Positions 56,060 to 64,000 of a stretch of 64,000 nucleotides of DNA are shown here, in pieces; within the stretch, counting starts at the first letter, position 1, and each line of letters opens with the position of its first letter. The stretch lies in contig JAPJBO010000575.1 in the NCBI GenBank assembly GCA_030068145.1, positions 84,484-148,483 of the forward strand, written 5' to 3'. The notes under the pieces are model-generated. The model was not told where the DNA came from. It did no database searches and worked only from the letters and a program-made list of their open reading frames with translations. The translations under genes and the position numbers were made by a program. This stretch comes from Diplonema papillatum (Eukaryota; Euglenozoa; Diplonemea; Diplonemida; Diplonemidae).

Positions 56060-57247
56060 TTACGTTGCGATGGGGCGCGAACGCGAGGTGGGCGGTGCGT
56101 TCGGCGGGCGGGGAGCGTGGGCTCTGCACGGGTTGGCCTCGTCGTGCGGCCCTTTCGAGGCGGACGGCGGTTGGGGCGCTGCGTGGGGGTGGCGTCGCGT
56201 GCCTTTGATCATCCGCAGCTTCAGCTTCGGTGCCCGCCGCTGGCGCAGCTCGTGCATCACACGCTGTCTGTCATAGTCGTCGTCCAGCGAAGCAGGCCAC
56301 TGCAACGTGTTGCTCGTGCCGTCGATGTTGCCGCCGATGGTGGACCGACTCGACTTATTCTTCATGTACTCAGTCCCGAACAAGTTGAGAAACTGCTGAA
56401 TGTTGATCCTTCCCCTCTTCCTGTCGGGATCGAGCACTTGGATCAGCGCTACGATCTCGTACTCGGGCACTTGGTACTTATCCATGTGCGGCATGGCAAC
56501 GATGAATTCTTTATGCGTGAGCCACACTCCGTCTTTCGAAAACTTCTTCAGTCGGTCTTCAAGCTGAGCACGCCGGCTCGAGTGGAAGCTCTGGATGATC
56601 GCGGTCATCTGGTCCGCATCGGACGTAACAGCGAAGGGCGGTCCCTCGTAGTTGTAGCCGAGCGGTGTCTTCACAGATCCCGTGGTCACCTTCTGAATCT
56701 TTGTGTCCATGATCCCCGCGGCCCTGTACCGCATAAAGCTCGAGTTCAACGCCGACGGCCTCTGCGCACACGATGCCATGAGCTGCTGAGTGTTGACCAT
56801 TCCATCAGAGTCTGCTGCCTGCGTGCACACGCTCCTAACCGCGTTGCCATCCCTCTGAGGGTTCATAGTCAGCGTGTTCATGACTCCCCTGACTGCCATC
56901 TCCAAGGGAATGTTGCCCGTTCTTCGCACGTCGGATCGCTGAAACACGCGGCGGATGTCGGATGAGTTCTCGGAGAGCAGCTTCCGGATGTACTCTTCGC
57001 TGCATTTCGGCAGCGGCTGTAGGGACGTGCCCAGCGACATGTAGTCGTGTGTGACGTAATTCGCGCGCGACTCGTTCGGTAGCTGCGGCGTCGCTTCTCT
57101 GTCGCCGACCTGCCCGCAAACACTTCGAGAATCATCGCGCTGCTCGGCTCTTCCCTGCGTTGAGGTAACTATTGTGACACTGGTCAAAAGGGGCCTATCG
57201 ACACAGATCTTCTTGAGATCAACAAAAAATAAAGAAACAGAGTACAC
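56060..57247 (-). CDS. Degenerate EF-hand protein
   Basis: Open for 395 codons. The first 50 residues are weak; a possible acceptor (CCTCAACGCAG, near 57160) suggests that the real start may be the Met of MSLGTSLQP near 57042, giving about 327 residues. Three helix-loop-helix segments are visible: RRVFQRSDVRRTGNIPLEM, CTQAADSDGMVNTQQLM and LIQVLDPDRKRGRINIQQF. The loops lack several acidic ligands or have an extra residue, so calcium binding is doubtful. The C-terminal 90 residues are basic, rich in Pro, His and Arg, and probably unstructured. EF-hand proteins of this kind are common in protist cytoskeletons, but no specific role can be assigned. Confidence 0.7.
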   Translation of the reverse strand: MYSVSLFFVDLKKICVDRPLLTSVTIVTSTQGRAEQRDDSRSVCGQVGDREATPQLPNESRANYVTHDYMSLGTSLQPLPKCSEEYIRKLLSENSSDIRRVFQRSDVRRTGNIPLEMAVRGVMNTLTMNPQRDGNAVRSVCTQAADSDGMVNTQQLMASCAQRPSALNSSFMRYRAAGIMDTKIQKVTTGSVKTPLGYNYEGPPFAVTSDADQMTAIIQSFHSSRRAQLEDRLKKFSKDGVWLTHKEFIVAMPHMDKYQVPEYEIVALIQVLDPDRKRGRINIQQFLNLFGTEYMKNKSSRSTIGGNIDGTSNTLQWPASLDDDYDRQRVMHELRQRRAPKLKLRMIKGTRRHPHAAPQPPSASKGPHDEANPCRAHAPRPPNAPPTSRSRPIAT

Positions 57248-60200
57248 AATGTGCCGGGGTTGACGCGCTGCCTTTCGGCTTTACTTAGTTTCCTGTCGCA
57301 GGTTCACGCCATCCTTGTTGTCGCCTTGCTTGTGATGATGACTAATGATTCGTGATCATGGTGGCTCGCAGCTGATGGCGCGCGCATGAAAGGTAAGTTG
57401 GCATTGTTGAAGGGGGCGTGTGCGCTAGAAAGCAACGAAAGCAAACCTCTATGGGTGGTAGCTCGCCGCTCATCATGATGGAACAACCGTCTTTGCGTCG
57501 GGTGTCCTGCGTTCCTTTCAGCAAACGTCCCTCCCCCACCTATATACGATGTGTGCGTGAGATGTGACGAGTCGTTTTTGCGGGATTAGGCTATAGCGAG
57601 GCTATCGATATAGGTACCAGCTGAGCTCTATCAAGAATGTGCAGCCTTAACCGAGTTATGTATGTACAAGGTTGGAGCGGTACGCCTCAACCTTGCACGG
57701 AGGCACCAGTGTGACATGTTGAGGACCGGGGCTCGGCCCCTACTGCTGCGCACTGGTGACCGCAAGAAAGTTGCTCTTGTGCGAAAGCAGTTTCCATCCG
57801 GCAGGTCGACGGCGTGGTCCTTCCCTAATCAACGAAACTCACGGGGGACGACCAGCGGCACCGGGTTGAATAGCCAGGCAACGCTTGTCTGGCTACTCAG
57901 CCTGCCGTGGGCTCGCGGTTTGATTTCCAGGTGCATCGTCTGCGACTTCGAAGAACACTTAAGAATCGAAAGGAAGTGTGGGGCACACGGAGGGACTACT
58001 TCACTTTTATTTTGAACTTTTTTCGAGAAAATTACATTTTTGAGAGAGATGTCCTCGTTGTTTCTTTCACGTTCTCTCTGTTGGTTCCGTTGACGCTATA
58101 AGCCGGAAGATCAATACAAACTGACAACAAACATCATGCGGGACAGAACTTTCTATAACACGATTGCCTGCGCGGTTACTTTACTTCCTCCTTTCCTTGT
58201 GCGTGGCAGATCGGTATACGTTCGCTGAACCGAAGAAACTCTTTACACTTGATCGTGAGAAGGAAGCTACATTTTGGAGGCCAGGGCAAGCTTTCATCGA
58301 CACACGAGTCGGGAAGGGGGCGCATAAGTTTGATGCGAGCATCAAACGTTCTCATCGGGTTATCGAACCAAATGATAAGAGAGGTGCGAGACACCGATGA
58401 GGCTCTGCATTTTTCTTCTTTGCGATAACCAGTAACTGCCTCCTCAGAGACCATACTTGTTACAGCTTAAGAAGGAACCGGCGGCAAGCGTTTCAATTTG
58501 ACCGCACAGGTCAAAGCGCGCGACCCAATGCGGTGTTGCGCGCATCTAGCTGCGAGTGTAGGATTGGGATCTAAACTGGATGTTGTTGTTGAGGACGCAT
58601 CGTGCGCCGCTCTGAGCATCGCAGTCAAGTCAATGAGGGATGCGACAGTTCATAAGGTTGAGATGACGTCCGACGTCCGAACGGGGAGATTCCATGACCT
58701 GATCCCAAGACAATGCTTTGATGGTTTGGTCAGGTGGTGGCACGCGTTGTTTCTAACGCGCGCAATGGACTGTTGGTCTCGTAGAATAGCACGAGAGAGC
58801 GTGCCACGCCTTTGAGCGCATCGTGCCCTCCTCCGGACATTTTGCTGCTGCCAGGGGACGGAAATCAGGGTGCCGAAAGCACCCCCACCCCGTCGAAAAG
58901 CGGCCTCCTCTACATACTGATGACCATCCATGACTCGCTTCTGCTCGAGGACGCTTCGCAAGGAAGAGACGAGGTGGGCCTCCCTTTCCATCCTCTCTTG
59001 CCCACAGTTGACCTCACTCGCTAGGCTTGAGCCGGGAGTCCCGACTGTAGGGAGGGAAGGAAGAAGGAGGGCCGTCGGAATTGGAGCTGGTGAAACTGGG
59101 GAAGGTAGGGGAGTATGCGGTCGTCTCCGTCGGTTGGGTGGTTTGCGATACTTCCGTTCTTTAGCAATCGTTCTTTTTCTCTACTCGCCACTCGTTCGCT
59201 CTCTTCACACCGGACCCTGTTCGCGTTGGTGGAGGGTCCCTTGCAATTTGCAACGGGCTGTCCTCTCGAGTACGTCCCGCTAATGAGGTGCGAGGTCAGT
59301 CAACCATTCTCTGCAGCATTAGCATACTCTCAAGAAAAGGAATCCGCAGTCTTGGTTTGTTCTTGAACTCGTTCGTTGTGTGTACTTTTCATTGAAAAAC
59401 AGAGTGCCACGGAAAGGTCATCGTGGTGGGAGAAGCTGCCAACAAAGCGATAGCGTCAGTAGTGTCAGTTGTGGCCTCAGACCCGCAGACGCTGCTGACT
59501 TCTAAACTACAAATATTGCACGTAAAACATAATTTATCAGGGTGCGAGAGATGGGGAGATAGGCGAGATAGTGTGCTCTTCGTTCCATACTCACCGCTTT
59601 TTCATGATTGGCACGCAGGGAGTTTTCTTCGCAAACCGGGAGCTCCAGCAGGAAGCAAGCTTTGACACAGGTGGCAATGGGCAATCGAACCGAGATTCGG
59701 AACGTTGTTAGACCCTCGGCGATGGGATAACCAATGATTCGTTTGGCAACCCGCAGATGCAAAAATGGAGGATGTGCATCTGCCGAGTGGGCACGTCCTG
59801 CCTGCTCTTTTCCACGCGTTCTGAACCCAGGACCGTGTCAGGATGGGTTGTTCCAGCAGAAGGGTTTGTTTGTCCGCACTTCAACCCTGTTTTAGTCATC
59901 TAACGGAAGGAGGACGCTGCCATCGAACGGTTTTTGCTCTTGACAAATTGCAATTCTTAGGATCACCCACCAAACATGCTGGTTTCATGCGAGTGAACCC
60001 ACTATCTCGCACGTTTTGTATTTTCTTTCGGCGCACGAACGTACGGTTCCTCCTTTTCTTCCTTTCGTTTTTCGGCTTCGTGCACAGCCTCAACGTCGGA
60101 GGACTTCGAAAGCTAGCCTCTCTTCAGTTAAGAGAGAGGGAGGTGGAACGATGCAAGGGCGAGCCCCTGGGTGCTAAGTATGCGTCGAGACAGTAAAGGC

Positions 60201-60602
60201 ATCGCACAGCGACGCAAAAAACGAACACGGACGCAACGGAGAAGTAGACTGAGGAGGCTGAGCCGAGTTGGATTCTTCGGACACGGATTAGCAACGGAAT
60301 TGCCCGCGTAAATTGCCTCCGGGTTCAAGTAGTAGCACACGGCTACTAGGATCAACCAGATTATTGTTTGTTGCGACCTGGACTGGACCACCTCAACCTG
60401 CGTGCTGCGCATGGTCGGTGCTCGCAGCGGAGTTTGCTGGCAGTCTGGAAGTCTGCGCCACAAAGACGAGGAGCGTCGGCATCAAAACGGCAGCGGCAGT
60501 GACCGTGCGCCGTCATCGAACTCCGCTGGTATGCCGCGCGCCCGTATCGATCGAGCCACGGGACCAACGACGGAACTGCGCGGGACGGTCGTCTCGGCTG
60601 GG
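57248..60602. other. Long intergenic region, no gene recognised
   Basis: About 3.3 kb with only short frames on both strands. I see no conserved protein segment, RNA gene or strong repeat. Confidence 0.4.
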
Positions 60603-61003
60603 CTGTGTGCAAATGGGTGAAAACAATAGTGTCACGCAAAAAGAATGCCTGTGTGCCAACAAGACCTGTGCACAAAGAGACGGCTGAGTGCAAATGGGTG
60701 CAAACAATAGTTTCACGCAAAGAATGCCTGTGTGCCAACAAGACCTGCACAAAGAGACGGCTGTGTGCAAATGGGTGCAAACAATAGTTTCACGCAAAGA
60801 ATGCCTGTGTGCCAACAAGACCTGCACAAAGAGACGGCTGTGTGCAAATGGGTGCAAACAATAGTTTCACGCAAAGAATGCCTGTGTGCCAACAAGACCT
60901 GCACAAAGAGACGGCTGTGTGCAAATGGGTGCAAACAATAGTTTCACGCAAAGAATGCCTGTGTGCCAACAAGACCTGCACAAAGAGACGGCTGAGTGCA
61001 AAG
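60603..61003. repeat. 77-bp tandem repeat, 5 copies
   Basis: Units begin CTGTGTGCAAATGGGTG at 60603 (81 bp), 60684, 60761, 60838 and 60915, with a partial sixth at 60992. The middle three are identical or nearly so. There are no variable spacers, so this is a minisatellite, not a CRISPR array. Confidence 0.95.
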
Positions 61004-61146
61004 AATCCGCCGTGCCCTAGGAAACGGAGAACAAGATCGACTGTGCGACAGAGAGAAGACCTGCACCGCAGTGTGTTTCTCAGCCGGTCCGAAATTGTTG
61101 TCTTCGACGAACAAAGGCCTATCTGACACAAAGGACTGCCTGCTCA

Positions 61147-61350
61147 TTTCGAAGGAGGCTAGAGGGGGAGAACAATACAACTAAATTTTACAAAGTGGGT
61201 CATTTGGTTGCTTCGGCATTTTTTGTTGAACGCCTACGCCCGCCACTAAACCCAGATGTACCTTGTGTTTCGTGTGGGCAGTACATTTACCTCCTTTGAT
61301 CTTTCGCAGCTGGCAGTCCCCTCAAGCATTTCCTACAAAGCAGGTGCTTA
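61147..61350. repeat. 3'-end-associated dispersed repeat, copy C
   Basis: Full copy from GGAGGCTAGAGGGGGAGAAC to GTGCTTATAAAAAA. The stop codon of the minus-strand gene above lies at its edge (61348), as in copy A. Confidence 0.85.
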
Positions 61351-62220
61351 TAAAAAAAAGAGCACCCCCCACCACCCCATGCATACGTCAGCGCTAGAAC
61401 CAAGTCCAAGTACGACGCCTGCAGCATCATCAGCAGGGGGAGGAGGGTCGCGCGAAGAGCTGAGCTCGGGCGAGCCGCTGATGGGAGACAGCGCCGGCGT
61501 GCTGAAGGCGCTTGCGTGCACGTCTTTAGGCAGGAGCCTGGGGCTTGACGTCGAGACCTCGGAGAAGCTGCCGCTGTAAAAGCACCGAAGCAGCCGCTCT
61601 TTCAGCCAAGCGTCGCGGTCGCGCATCACCCACGCACGCATGATCTCCTGCTGCCGTTGAGGCGCGCAGCTGAAGTAGTTATCGCTGAAACCTGTTGAGT
61701 TTTGAGGATCGTCACGACGCGCGGGCGGTACGAACCGGCCCAACGACACCTCCCAAGCACTTCGTGTGTAGTGACTTCCCGGGATCGCCATGGTCGATAC
61801 AACAGCTGCTTTGATGAGCCGTGATGCGGATTAATGGGGTATCCCGCGGGAAGCCTCTTCTTCGGTGCATTGAGCCCTGGCGTAGAATCCTGACGCCTGA
61901 AGCTACTTACGATGTATGCGCACAAGACTGGCGACGACGCGCAACAATGGCTCAAAGTGGGAAGCTTTACCTGTGTCACAGAGAAACACGTTTTGCATAC
62001 GCGGGTACAGCATCAAGACCGAGTCCAAGCTCTGGCTGACGAGCGTCTCAAATTCGAAATGATCAGCCATGGGGGGCATGTCCTGCCGGTCGGACGGTAC
62101 GACGCCGGAATTCCGCCTCGCGTTGTCCCTCTCGCGTTCGGCGATGACGGCTTCCTTGAACGCAGTCTGCAGCTCGCGGTCGCGCTGCTTGTCGCTTGGC
62201 CGTCGCCTGTGAAGGGGCAT
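61348..62220 (-). CDS. Unknown protein, two exons, 235 residues
   Basis: Exon 1 is 62220-61971, from MPLHRRRPSDKQ; exon 2 is 61805-61348. The donor ACACAG|GTAAAG and the acceptor AAAGCAG remove 165 bases and join in frame (VFLCDT-A-VVSTMAIPG). A CAG 13 bases above the ATG follows TCCCAAGTGTT, as in other genes here. The first half is basic and helical; the middle has SHYTRSAWEVSLGRFVPP and QEIMRAWVMRDRDAWL; the tail is Ser/Pro-rich and low complexity. No family was recognised. The last residues are read from sequence next to the dispersed repeat. The two exons could instead be separate small genes. Confidence 0.5.
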
Positions 62221-62512
62221 TTCCGGCTTCCCGCTGCTGAACACTTGGGATATTTTGAAGGGCAATAAAACCGAAGCTCCCAACGTTTACAACCATCATG
62301 GATGGAGGGACAAGATTGCATCGCAACTGCGTCCGCAAATGCGACTGCCGCTTTCGTTCTGCACGACGGAAACGTGAACCTGATTTTGACTCCGCGAAAA
62401 GGCAATAACGAATGGTGGCATAGTATGCCACTTGGTGGCTTGCCAATCAATACAACCTCTGTGAACGAGGGCTAGTTGGTGCACGCGTGCGCACCAATCA
62501 CTACTGGGGGAA

Positions 62513-62615
62513 AATCTTAGCGTAATGTTTAAGCAGGACACTGCCCTGGCGGTGGTTTGCAAGAACGTGCTTGGAATGGATATGTGTTCACGCTGCACTG
62601 GTCCCAGAGAACGTG
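62513..62615. repeat. Two short dispersed repeats side by side
   Basis: CTTAGCGTAATGTTTAAGCA with GGACACTGCC matches the family at 7717-7790. It is followed directly by AAGAACGTGCTTGGAATGGA, which matches the start of the 49136-49330 family. Their adjacency suggests that both belong to one longer element. Confidence 0.55.
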
Positions 62616-62668
62616 CTTGGCGGGGGGGTGAGTAGTGGATCCGGGAGACAACAAATAAGAATTAGTCC

Positions 62669-63925
62669 CTACTCTGCTGCGACTAATTTTTGAAGCACTG
62701 GGGAGGGAGGAGGAGGGGAGTGCGAGGGCAGCGTGCTGGAGGGCACATACTTGTCGCCGGATTTGCTGTGAGTGCGTGGCCAGTCGTCGACGCACGAAGC
62801 GCGGCGTGGCGGGACGAGGGCGGCTTGGAGGCTGTCGTCGCTTGCGGTGTGGTCGGCTTCCTGTCCTTTACGGTGAACCGAATCCCTTTGGGGCTTGGCG
62901 CCAGAGTAGTTGCGGTCCATCGGCAGGGTGCATGACGTCCGCGATTCGCTGTCCGGCAGCCGTATGCGGCGCGCCATCTGCTCGTCGACCTGCGTCTCGC
63001 GGCGCTTGATTTTACTCTGCAGCTCCTCGAGGGTCCGCCTGTGCTCTTGCTCGGCGGCCTGCTGCTCGCCTTGGCACTCCTGCAGGCGCCTCAGCTCGCG
63101 CTGCCGCCGCTGGATCCGCAGCTCCGCTTCGCGCGCTTCGGCGTCGAGCGCCGCCTTCCGCCGCTCCGCGTCGGCCACCTCCGCCCGCATCCGGCCCAGC
63201 TCCCGCTCCACGGCGACCCGCTCGGCTTCGTGCCGCCGCCGGTCTGCGCCGCTCTTCTTGCCCGCGGCCGGGGCGGGGCCGCCCTCGCTTTCCCGCCGGC
63301 CCAGCTCGCCGCCCTCGCTTTTGCCGCTTTTGATTGCCGCGGCCCCGTCAGCGCTGCTGCTGCCGCTGCTGTCGTTGTTGTTGCTGCTGCTGCTGCTGCT
63401 GCTGGTGGTGGTGGTGGTGGTGGTGGCGGTGGTGTTCTTGATGTTGTCGCCGCCGCTGCCGCTGTCGCCCGCGCGCCGCAAAACCTGCAGCAGCTGAGCG
63501 TGCCGGTCTTCGTACCGGGCCAGCTCCCTGTCCAGCCGCCTCTTCGCCTCGCCCTCACGCGTGGCGTACCGCTCGTGCAGTGCGGCAAGGCGCTCTTCAG
63601 CCGCTCGCTCTTCGTCGCGCCACATGCTGACGCGCGCCTTCCGTCGTTCAGTCTCCTCATCGCGCGTGGCGCTTGACTGCAAGTACAGCTTTGGCTGCTC
63701 CGATGAAGCGAGAGACGACGTGTCGGAGGCTTCCTGTGTGCAAAAATAGAGTAAACGTGAGGCTCGTGGTGAGACGGGATAGGCGTGCAGTTCCGCAGAC
63801 CTTTCCGAACCTTTGAAGCCGGCGCGCTGTTGCCCACGCCGAGGCACCATGTGTGGATGGCGCTGCGTGGTCATTTTGACGCATTCCGCGGGTGGGCACC
63901 CGTTCTTCCGAACCGCCGCCGACAA
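62669..63925 (-). CDS. Coiled-coil protein with Thr/Ser/Asn homopolymer tract
   Basis: Open for 418 codons to the window's right side. A likely acceptor (ATTTTTGCACACAG, next to 63735) sits before EASDTSSLASS, so residues before it may be partly intronic and the true first exon is uncertain (MVPRRGQQR or MTTQRHPH are candidates). Residues after about 90 form a coiled coil (RDEERAAEERLAALHERY). A Thr8-Ser7-Asn3 tract encoded by trinucleotide runs (63385-63425) interrupts it, and a second basic coiled coil follows (AERVAVERELGRMRAEVADAE). The tail is Pro/Ser-rich. No family was recognised. Confidence 0.6.
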   Translation of the reverse strand: MSAAVRKNGCPPAECVKMTTQRHPHMVPRRGQQRAGFKGSERSAELHAYPVSPRASRLLYFCTQEASDTSSLASSEQPKLYLQSSATRDEETERRKARVSMWRDEERAAEERLAALHERYATREGEAKRRLDRELARYEDRHAQLLQVLRRAGDSGSGGDNIKNTTATTTTTTTSSSSSSSNNNDSSGSSSADGAAAIKSGKSEGGELGRRESEGGPAPAAGKKSGADRRRHEAERVAVERELGRMRAEVADAERRKAALDAEAREAELRIQRRQRELRRLQECQGEQQAAEQEHRRTLEELQSKIKRRETQVDEQMARRIRLPDSESRTSCTLPMDRNYSGAKPQRDSVHRKGQEADHTASDDSLQAALVPPRRASCVDDWPRTHSKSGDKYVPSSTLPSHSPPPPSPVLQKLVAAE

Positions 63926-64000
63926 CTCTGGGCAGAGTATTGCCTGGTTGGTCGTTTCTTTCTTGCGTACCTACCCCCCCCCCCCGTGCATAAGATGGGA
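63926..64000. other. Window edge, nothing recognised
   Basis: Upstream of the coiled-coil gene; contains a C homopolymer (63975-63985). Confidence 0.5.

Noticed and set aside
58140-59030. Possible exons between 58.1 and 59.0 kb
   Set aside because: Several medium frames exist on both strands, but none shows family motifs, sustained codon bias or convincing splice boundaries.
60603-61003. CRISPR-like array
   Set aside because: Units of 77 bp follow one another with no unique spacers, in a eukaryotic context; it is a minisatellite.

Overview
This window looks like a gene-sparse, transposon-rich nuclear chromosome segment of a microbial eukaryote. Evidence: a eukaryotic 60S ribosomal protein L5 (uL18), spliceosomal GT-AG introns with GTATGT donors, and many nested hAT-type DNA transposons and tandem repeats. 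Every host gene I can support lies on the minus strand. Most have a C/T-rich tract ending in AG 4 to 33 bases before the ATG. Together with a VP39-type cap 2'-O-methyltransferase, this fits a lineage with one-way gene arrays and spliced-leader trans-splicing (euglenozoans or dinoflagellates), but ordinary 5'UTR introns would look the same. The affiliation is a low-confidence inference.

Layout. 1-1.8 kb: end of one mobile element and a complete small hAT element (961-1762). 2.8-4.3 kb: a coiled-coil protein gene, followed upstream by two tandem-repeat blocks. 6.7-7.7 kb: a dispersed repeat and one exon of a DsbA/FrnE-like protein. 9.8-31.3 kb: four nearly identical two-exon RPL5 genes (9.8, 13.5, 27.7, 30.2 kb), split by a dense nest of transposons at 14.8-24.7 kb. 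32.2-34.2 kb: SufS-type cysteine desulfurase (two exons), with a broken duplicate fragment just upstream. 38.2-42.6 kb: a 1,471-residue Ser-rich repeat protein. 44.2-46.4 kb: a cap methyltransferase with a polyglutamine tract encoded mostly by 37 pure CAG codons. 49.4-50.6 kb: a predicted myristoylated and palmitoylated coiled-coil protein. 52.5-55.5 kb: another hAT-rich block. 56.1-57.2 kb: a degenerate EF-hand protein. 60.6-62.2 kb: a tandem repeat, a dispersed repeat and a two-exon unknown gene. 62.7-63.9 kb: a second coiled-coil gene.

The best-supported new observations are these. (1) The four RPL5 copies match almost base for base between start and stop codon, intron included, while their flanks are largely unrelated, which points to gene conversion confined to the gene body. 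(2) The transposon nest can be resolved from 8-bp target-site duplications: one element inserted 71 bp inside a relative of its own family, and another inserted in a decayed hAT carrying transposase remnants. (3) Each family carries its own array of short, often palindromic subterminal motifs. No CRISPR array, convincing tRNA or rRNA gene was seen. Host genes cover roughly a quarter of the window; the rest is repeats or unassigned sequence.
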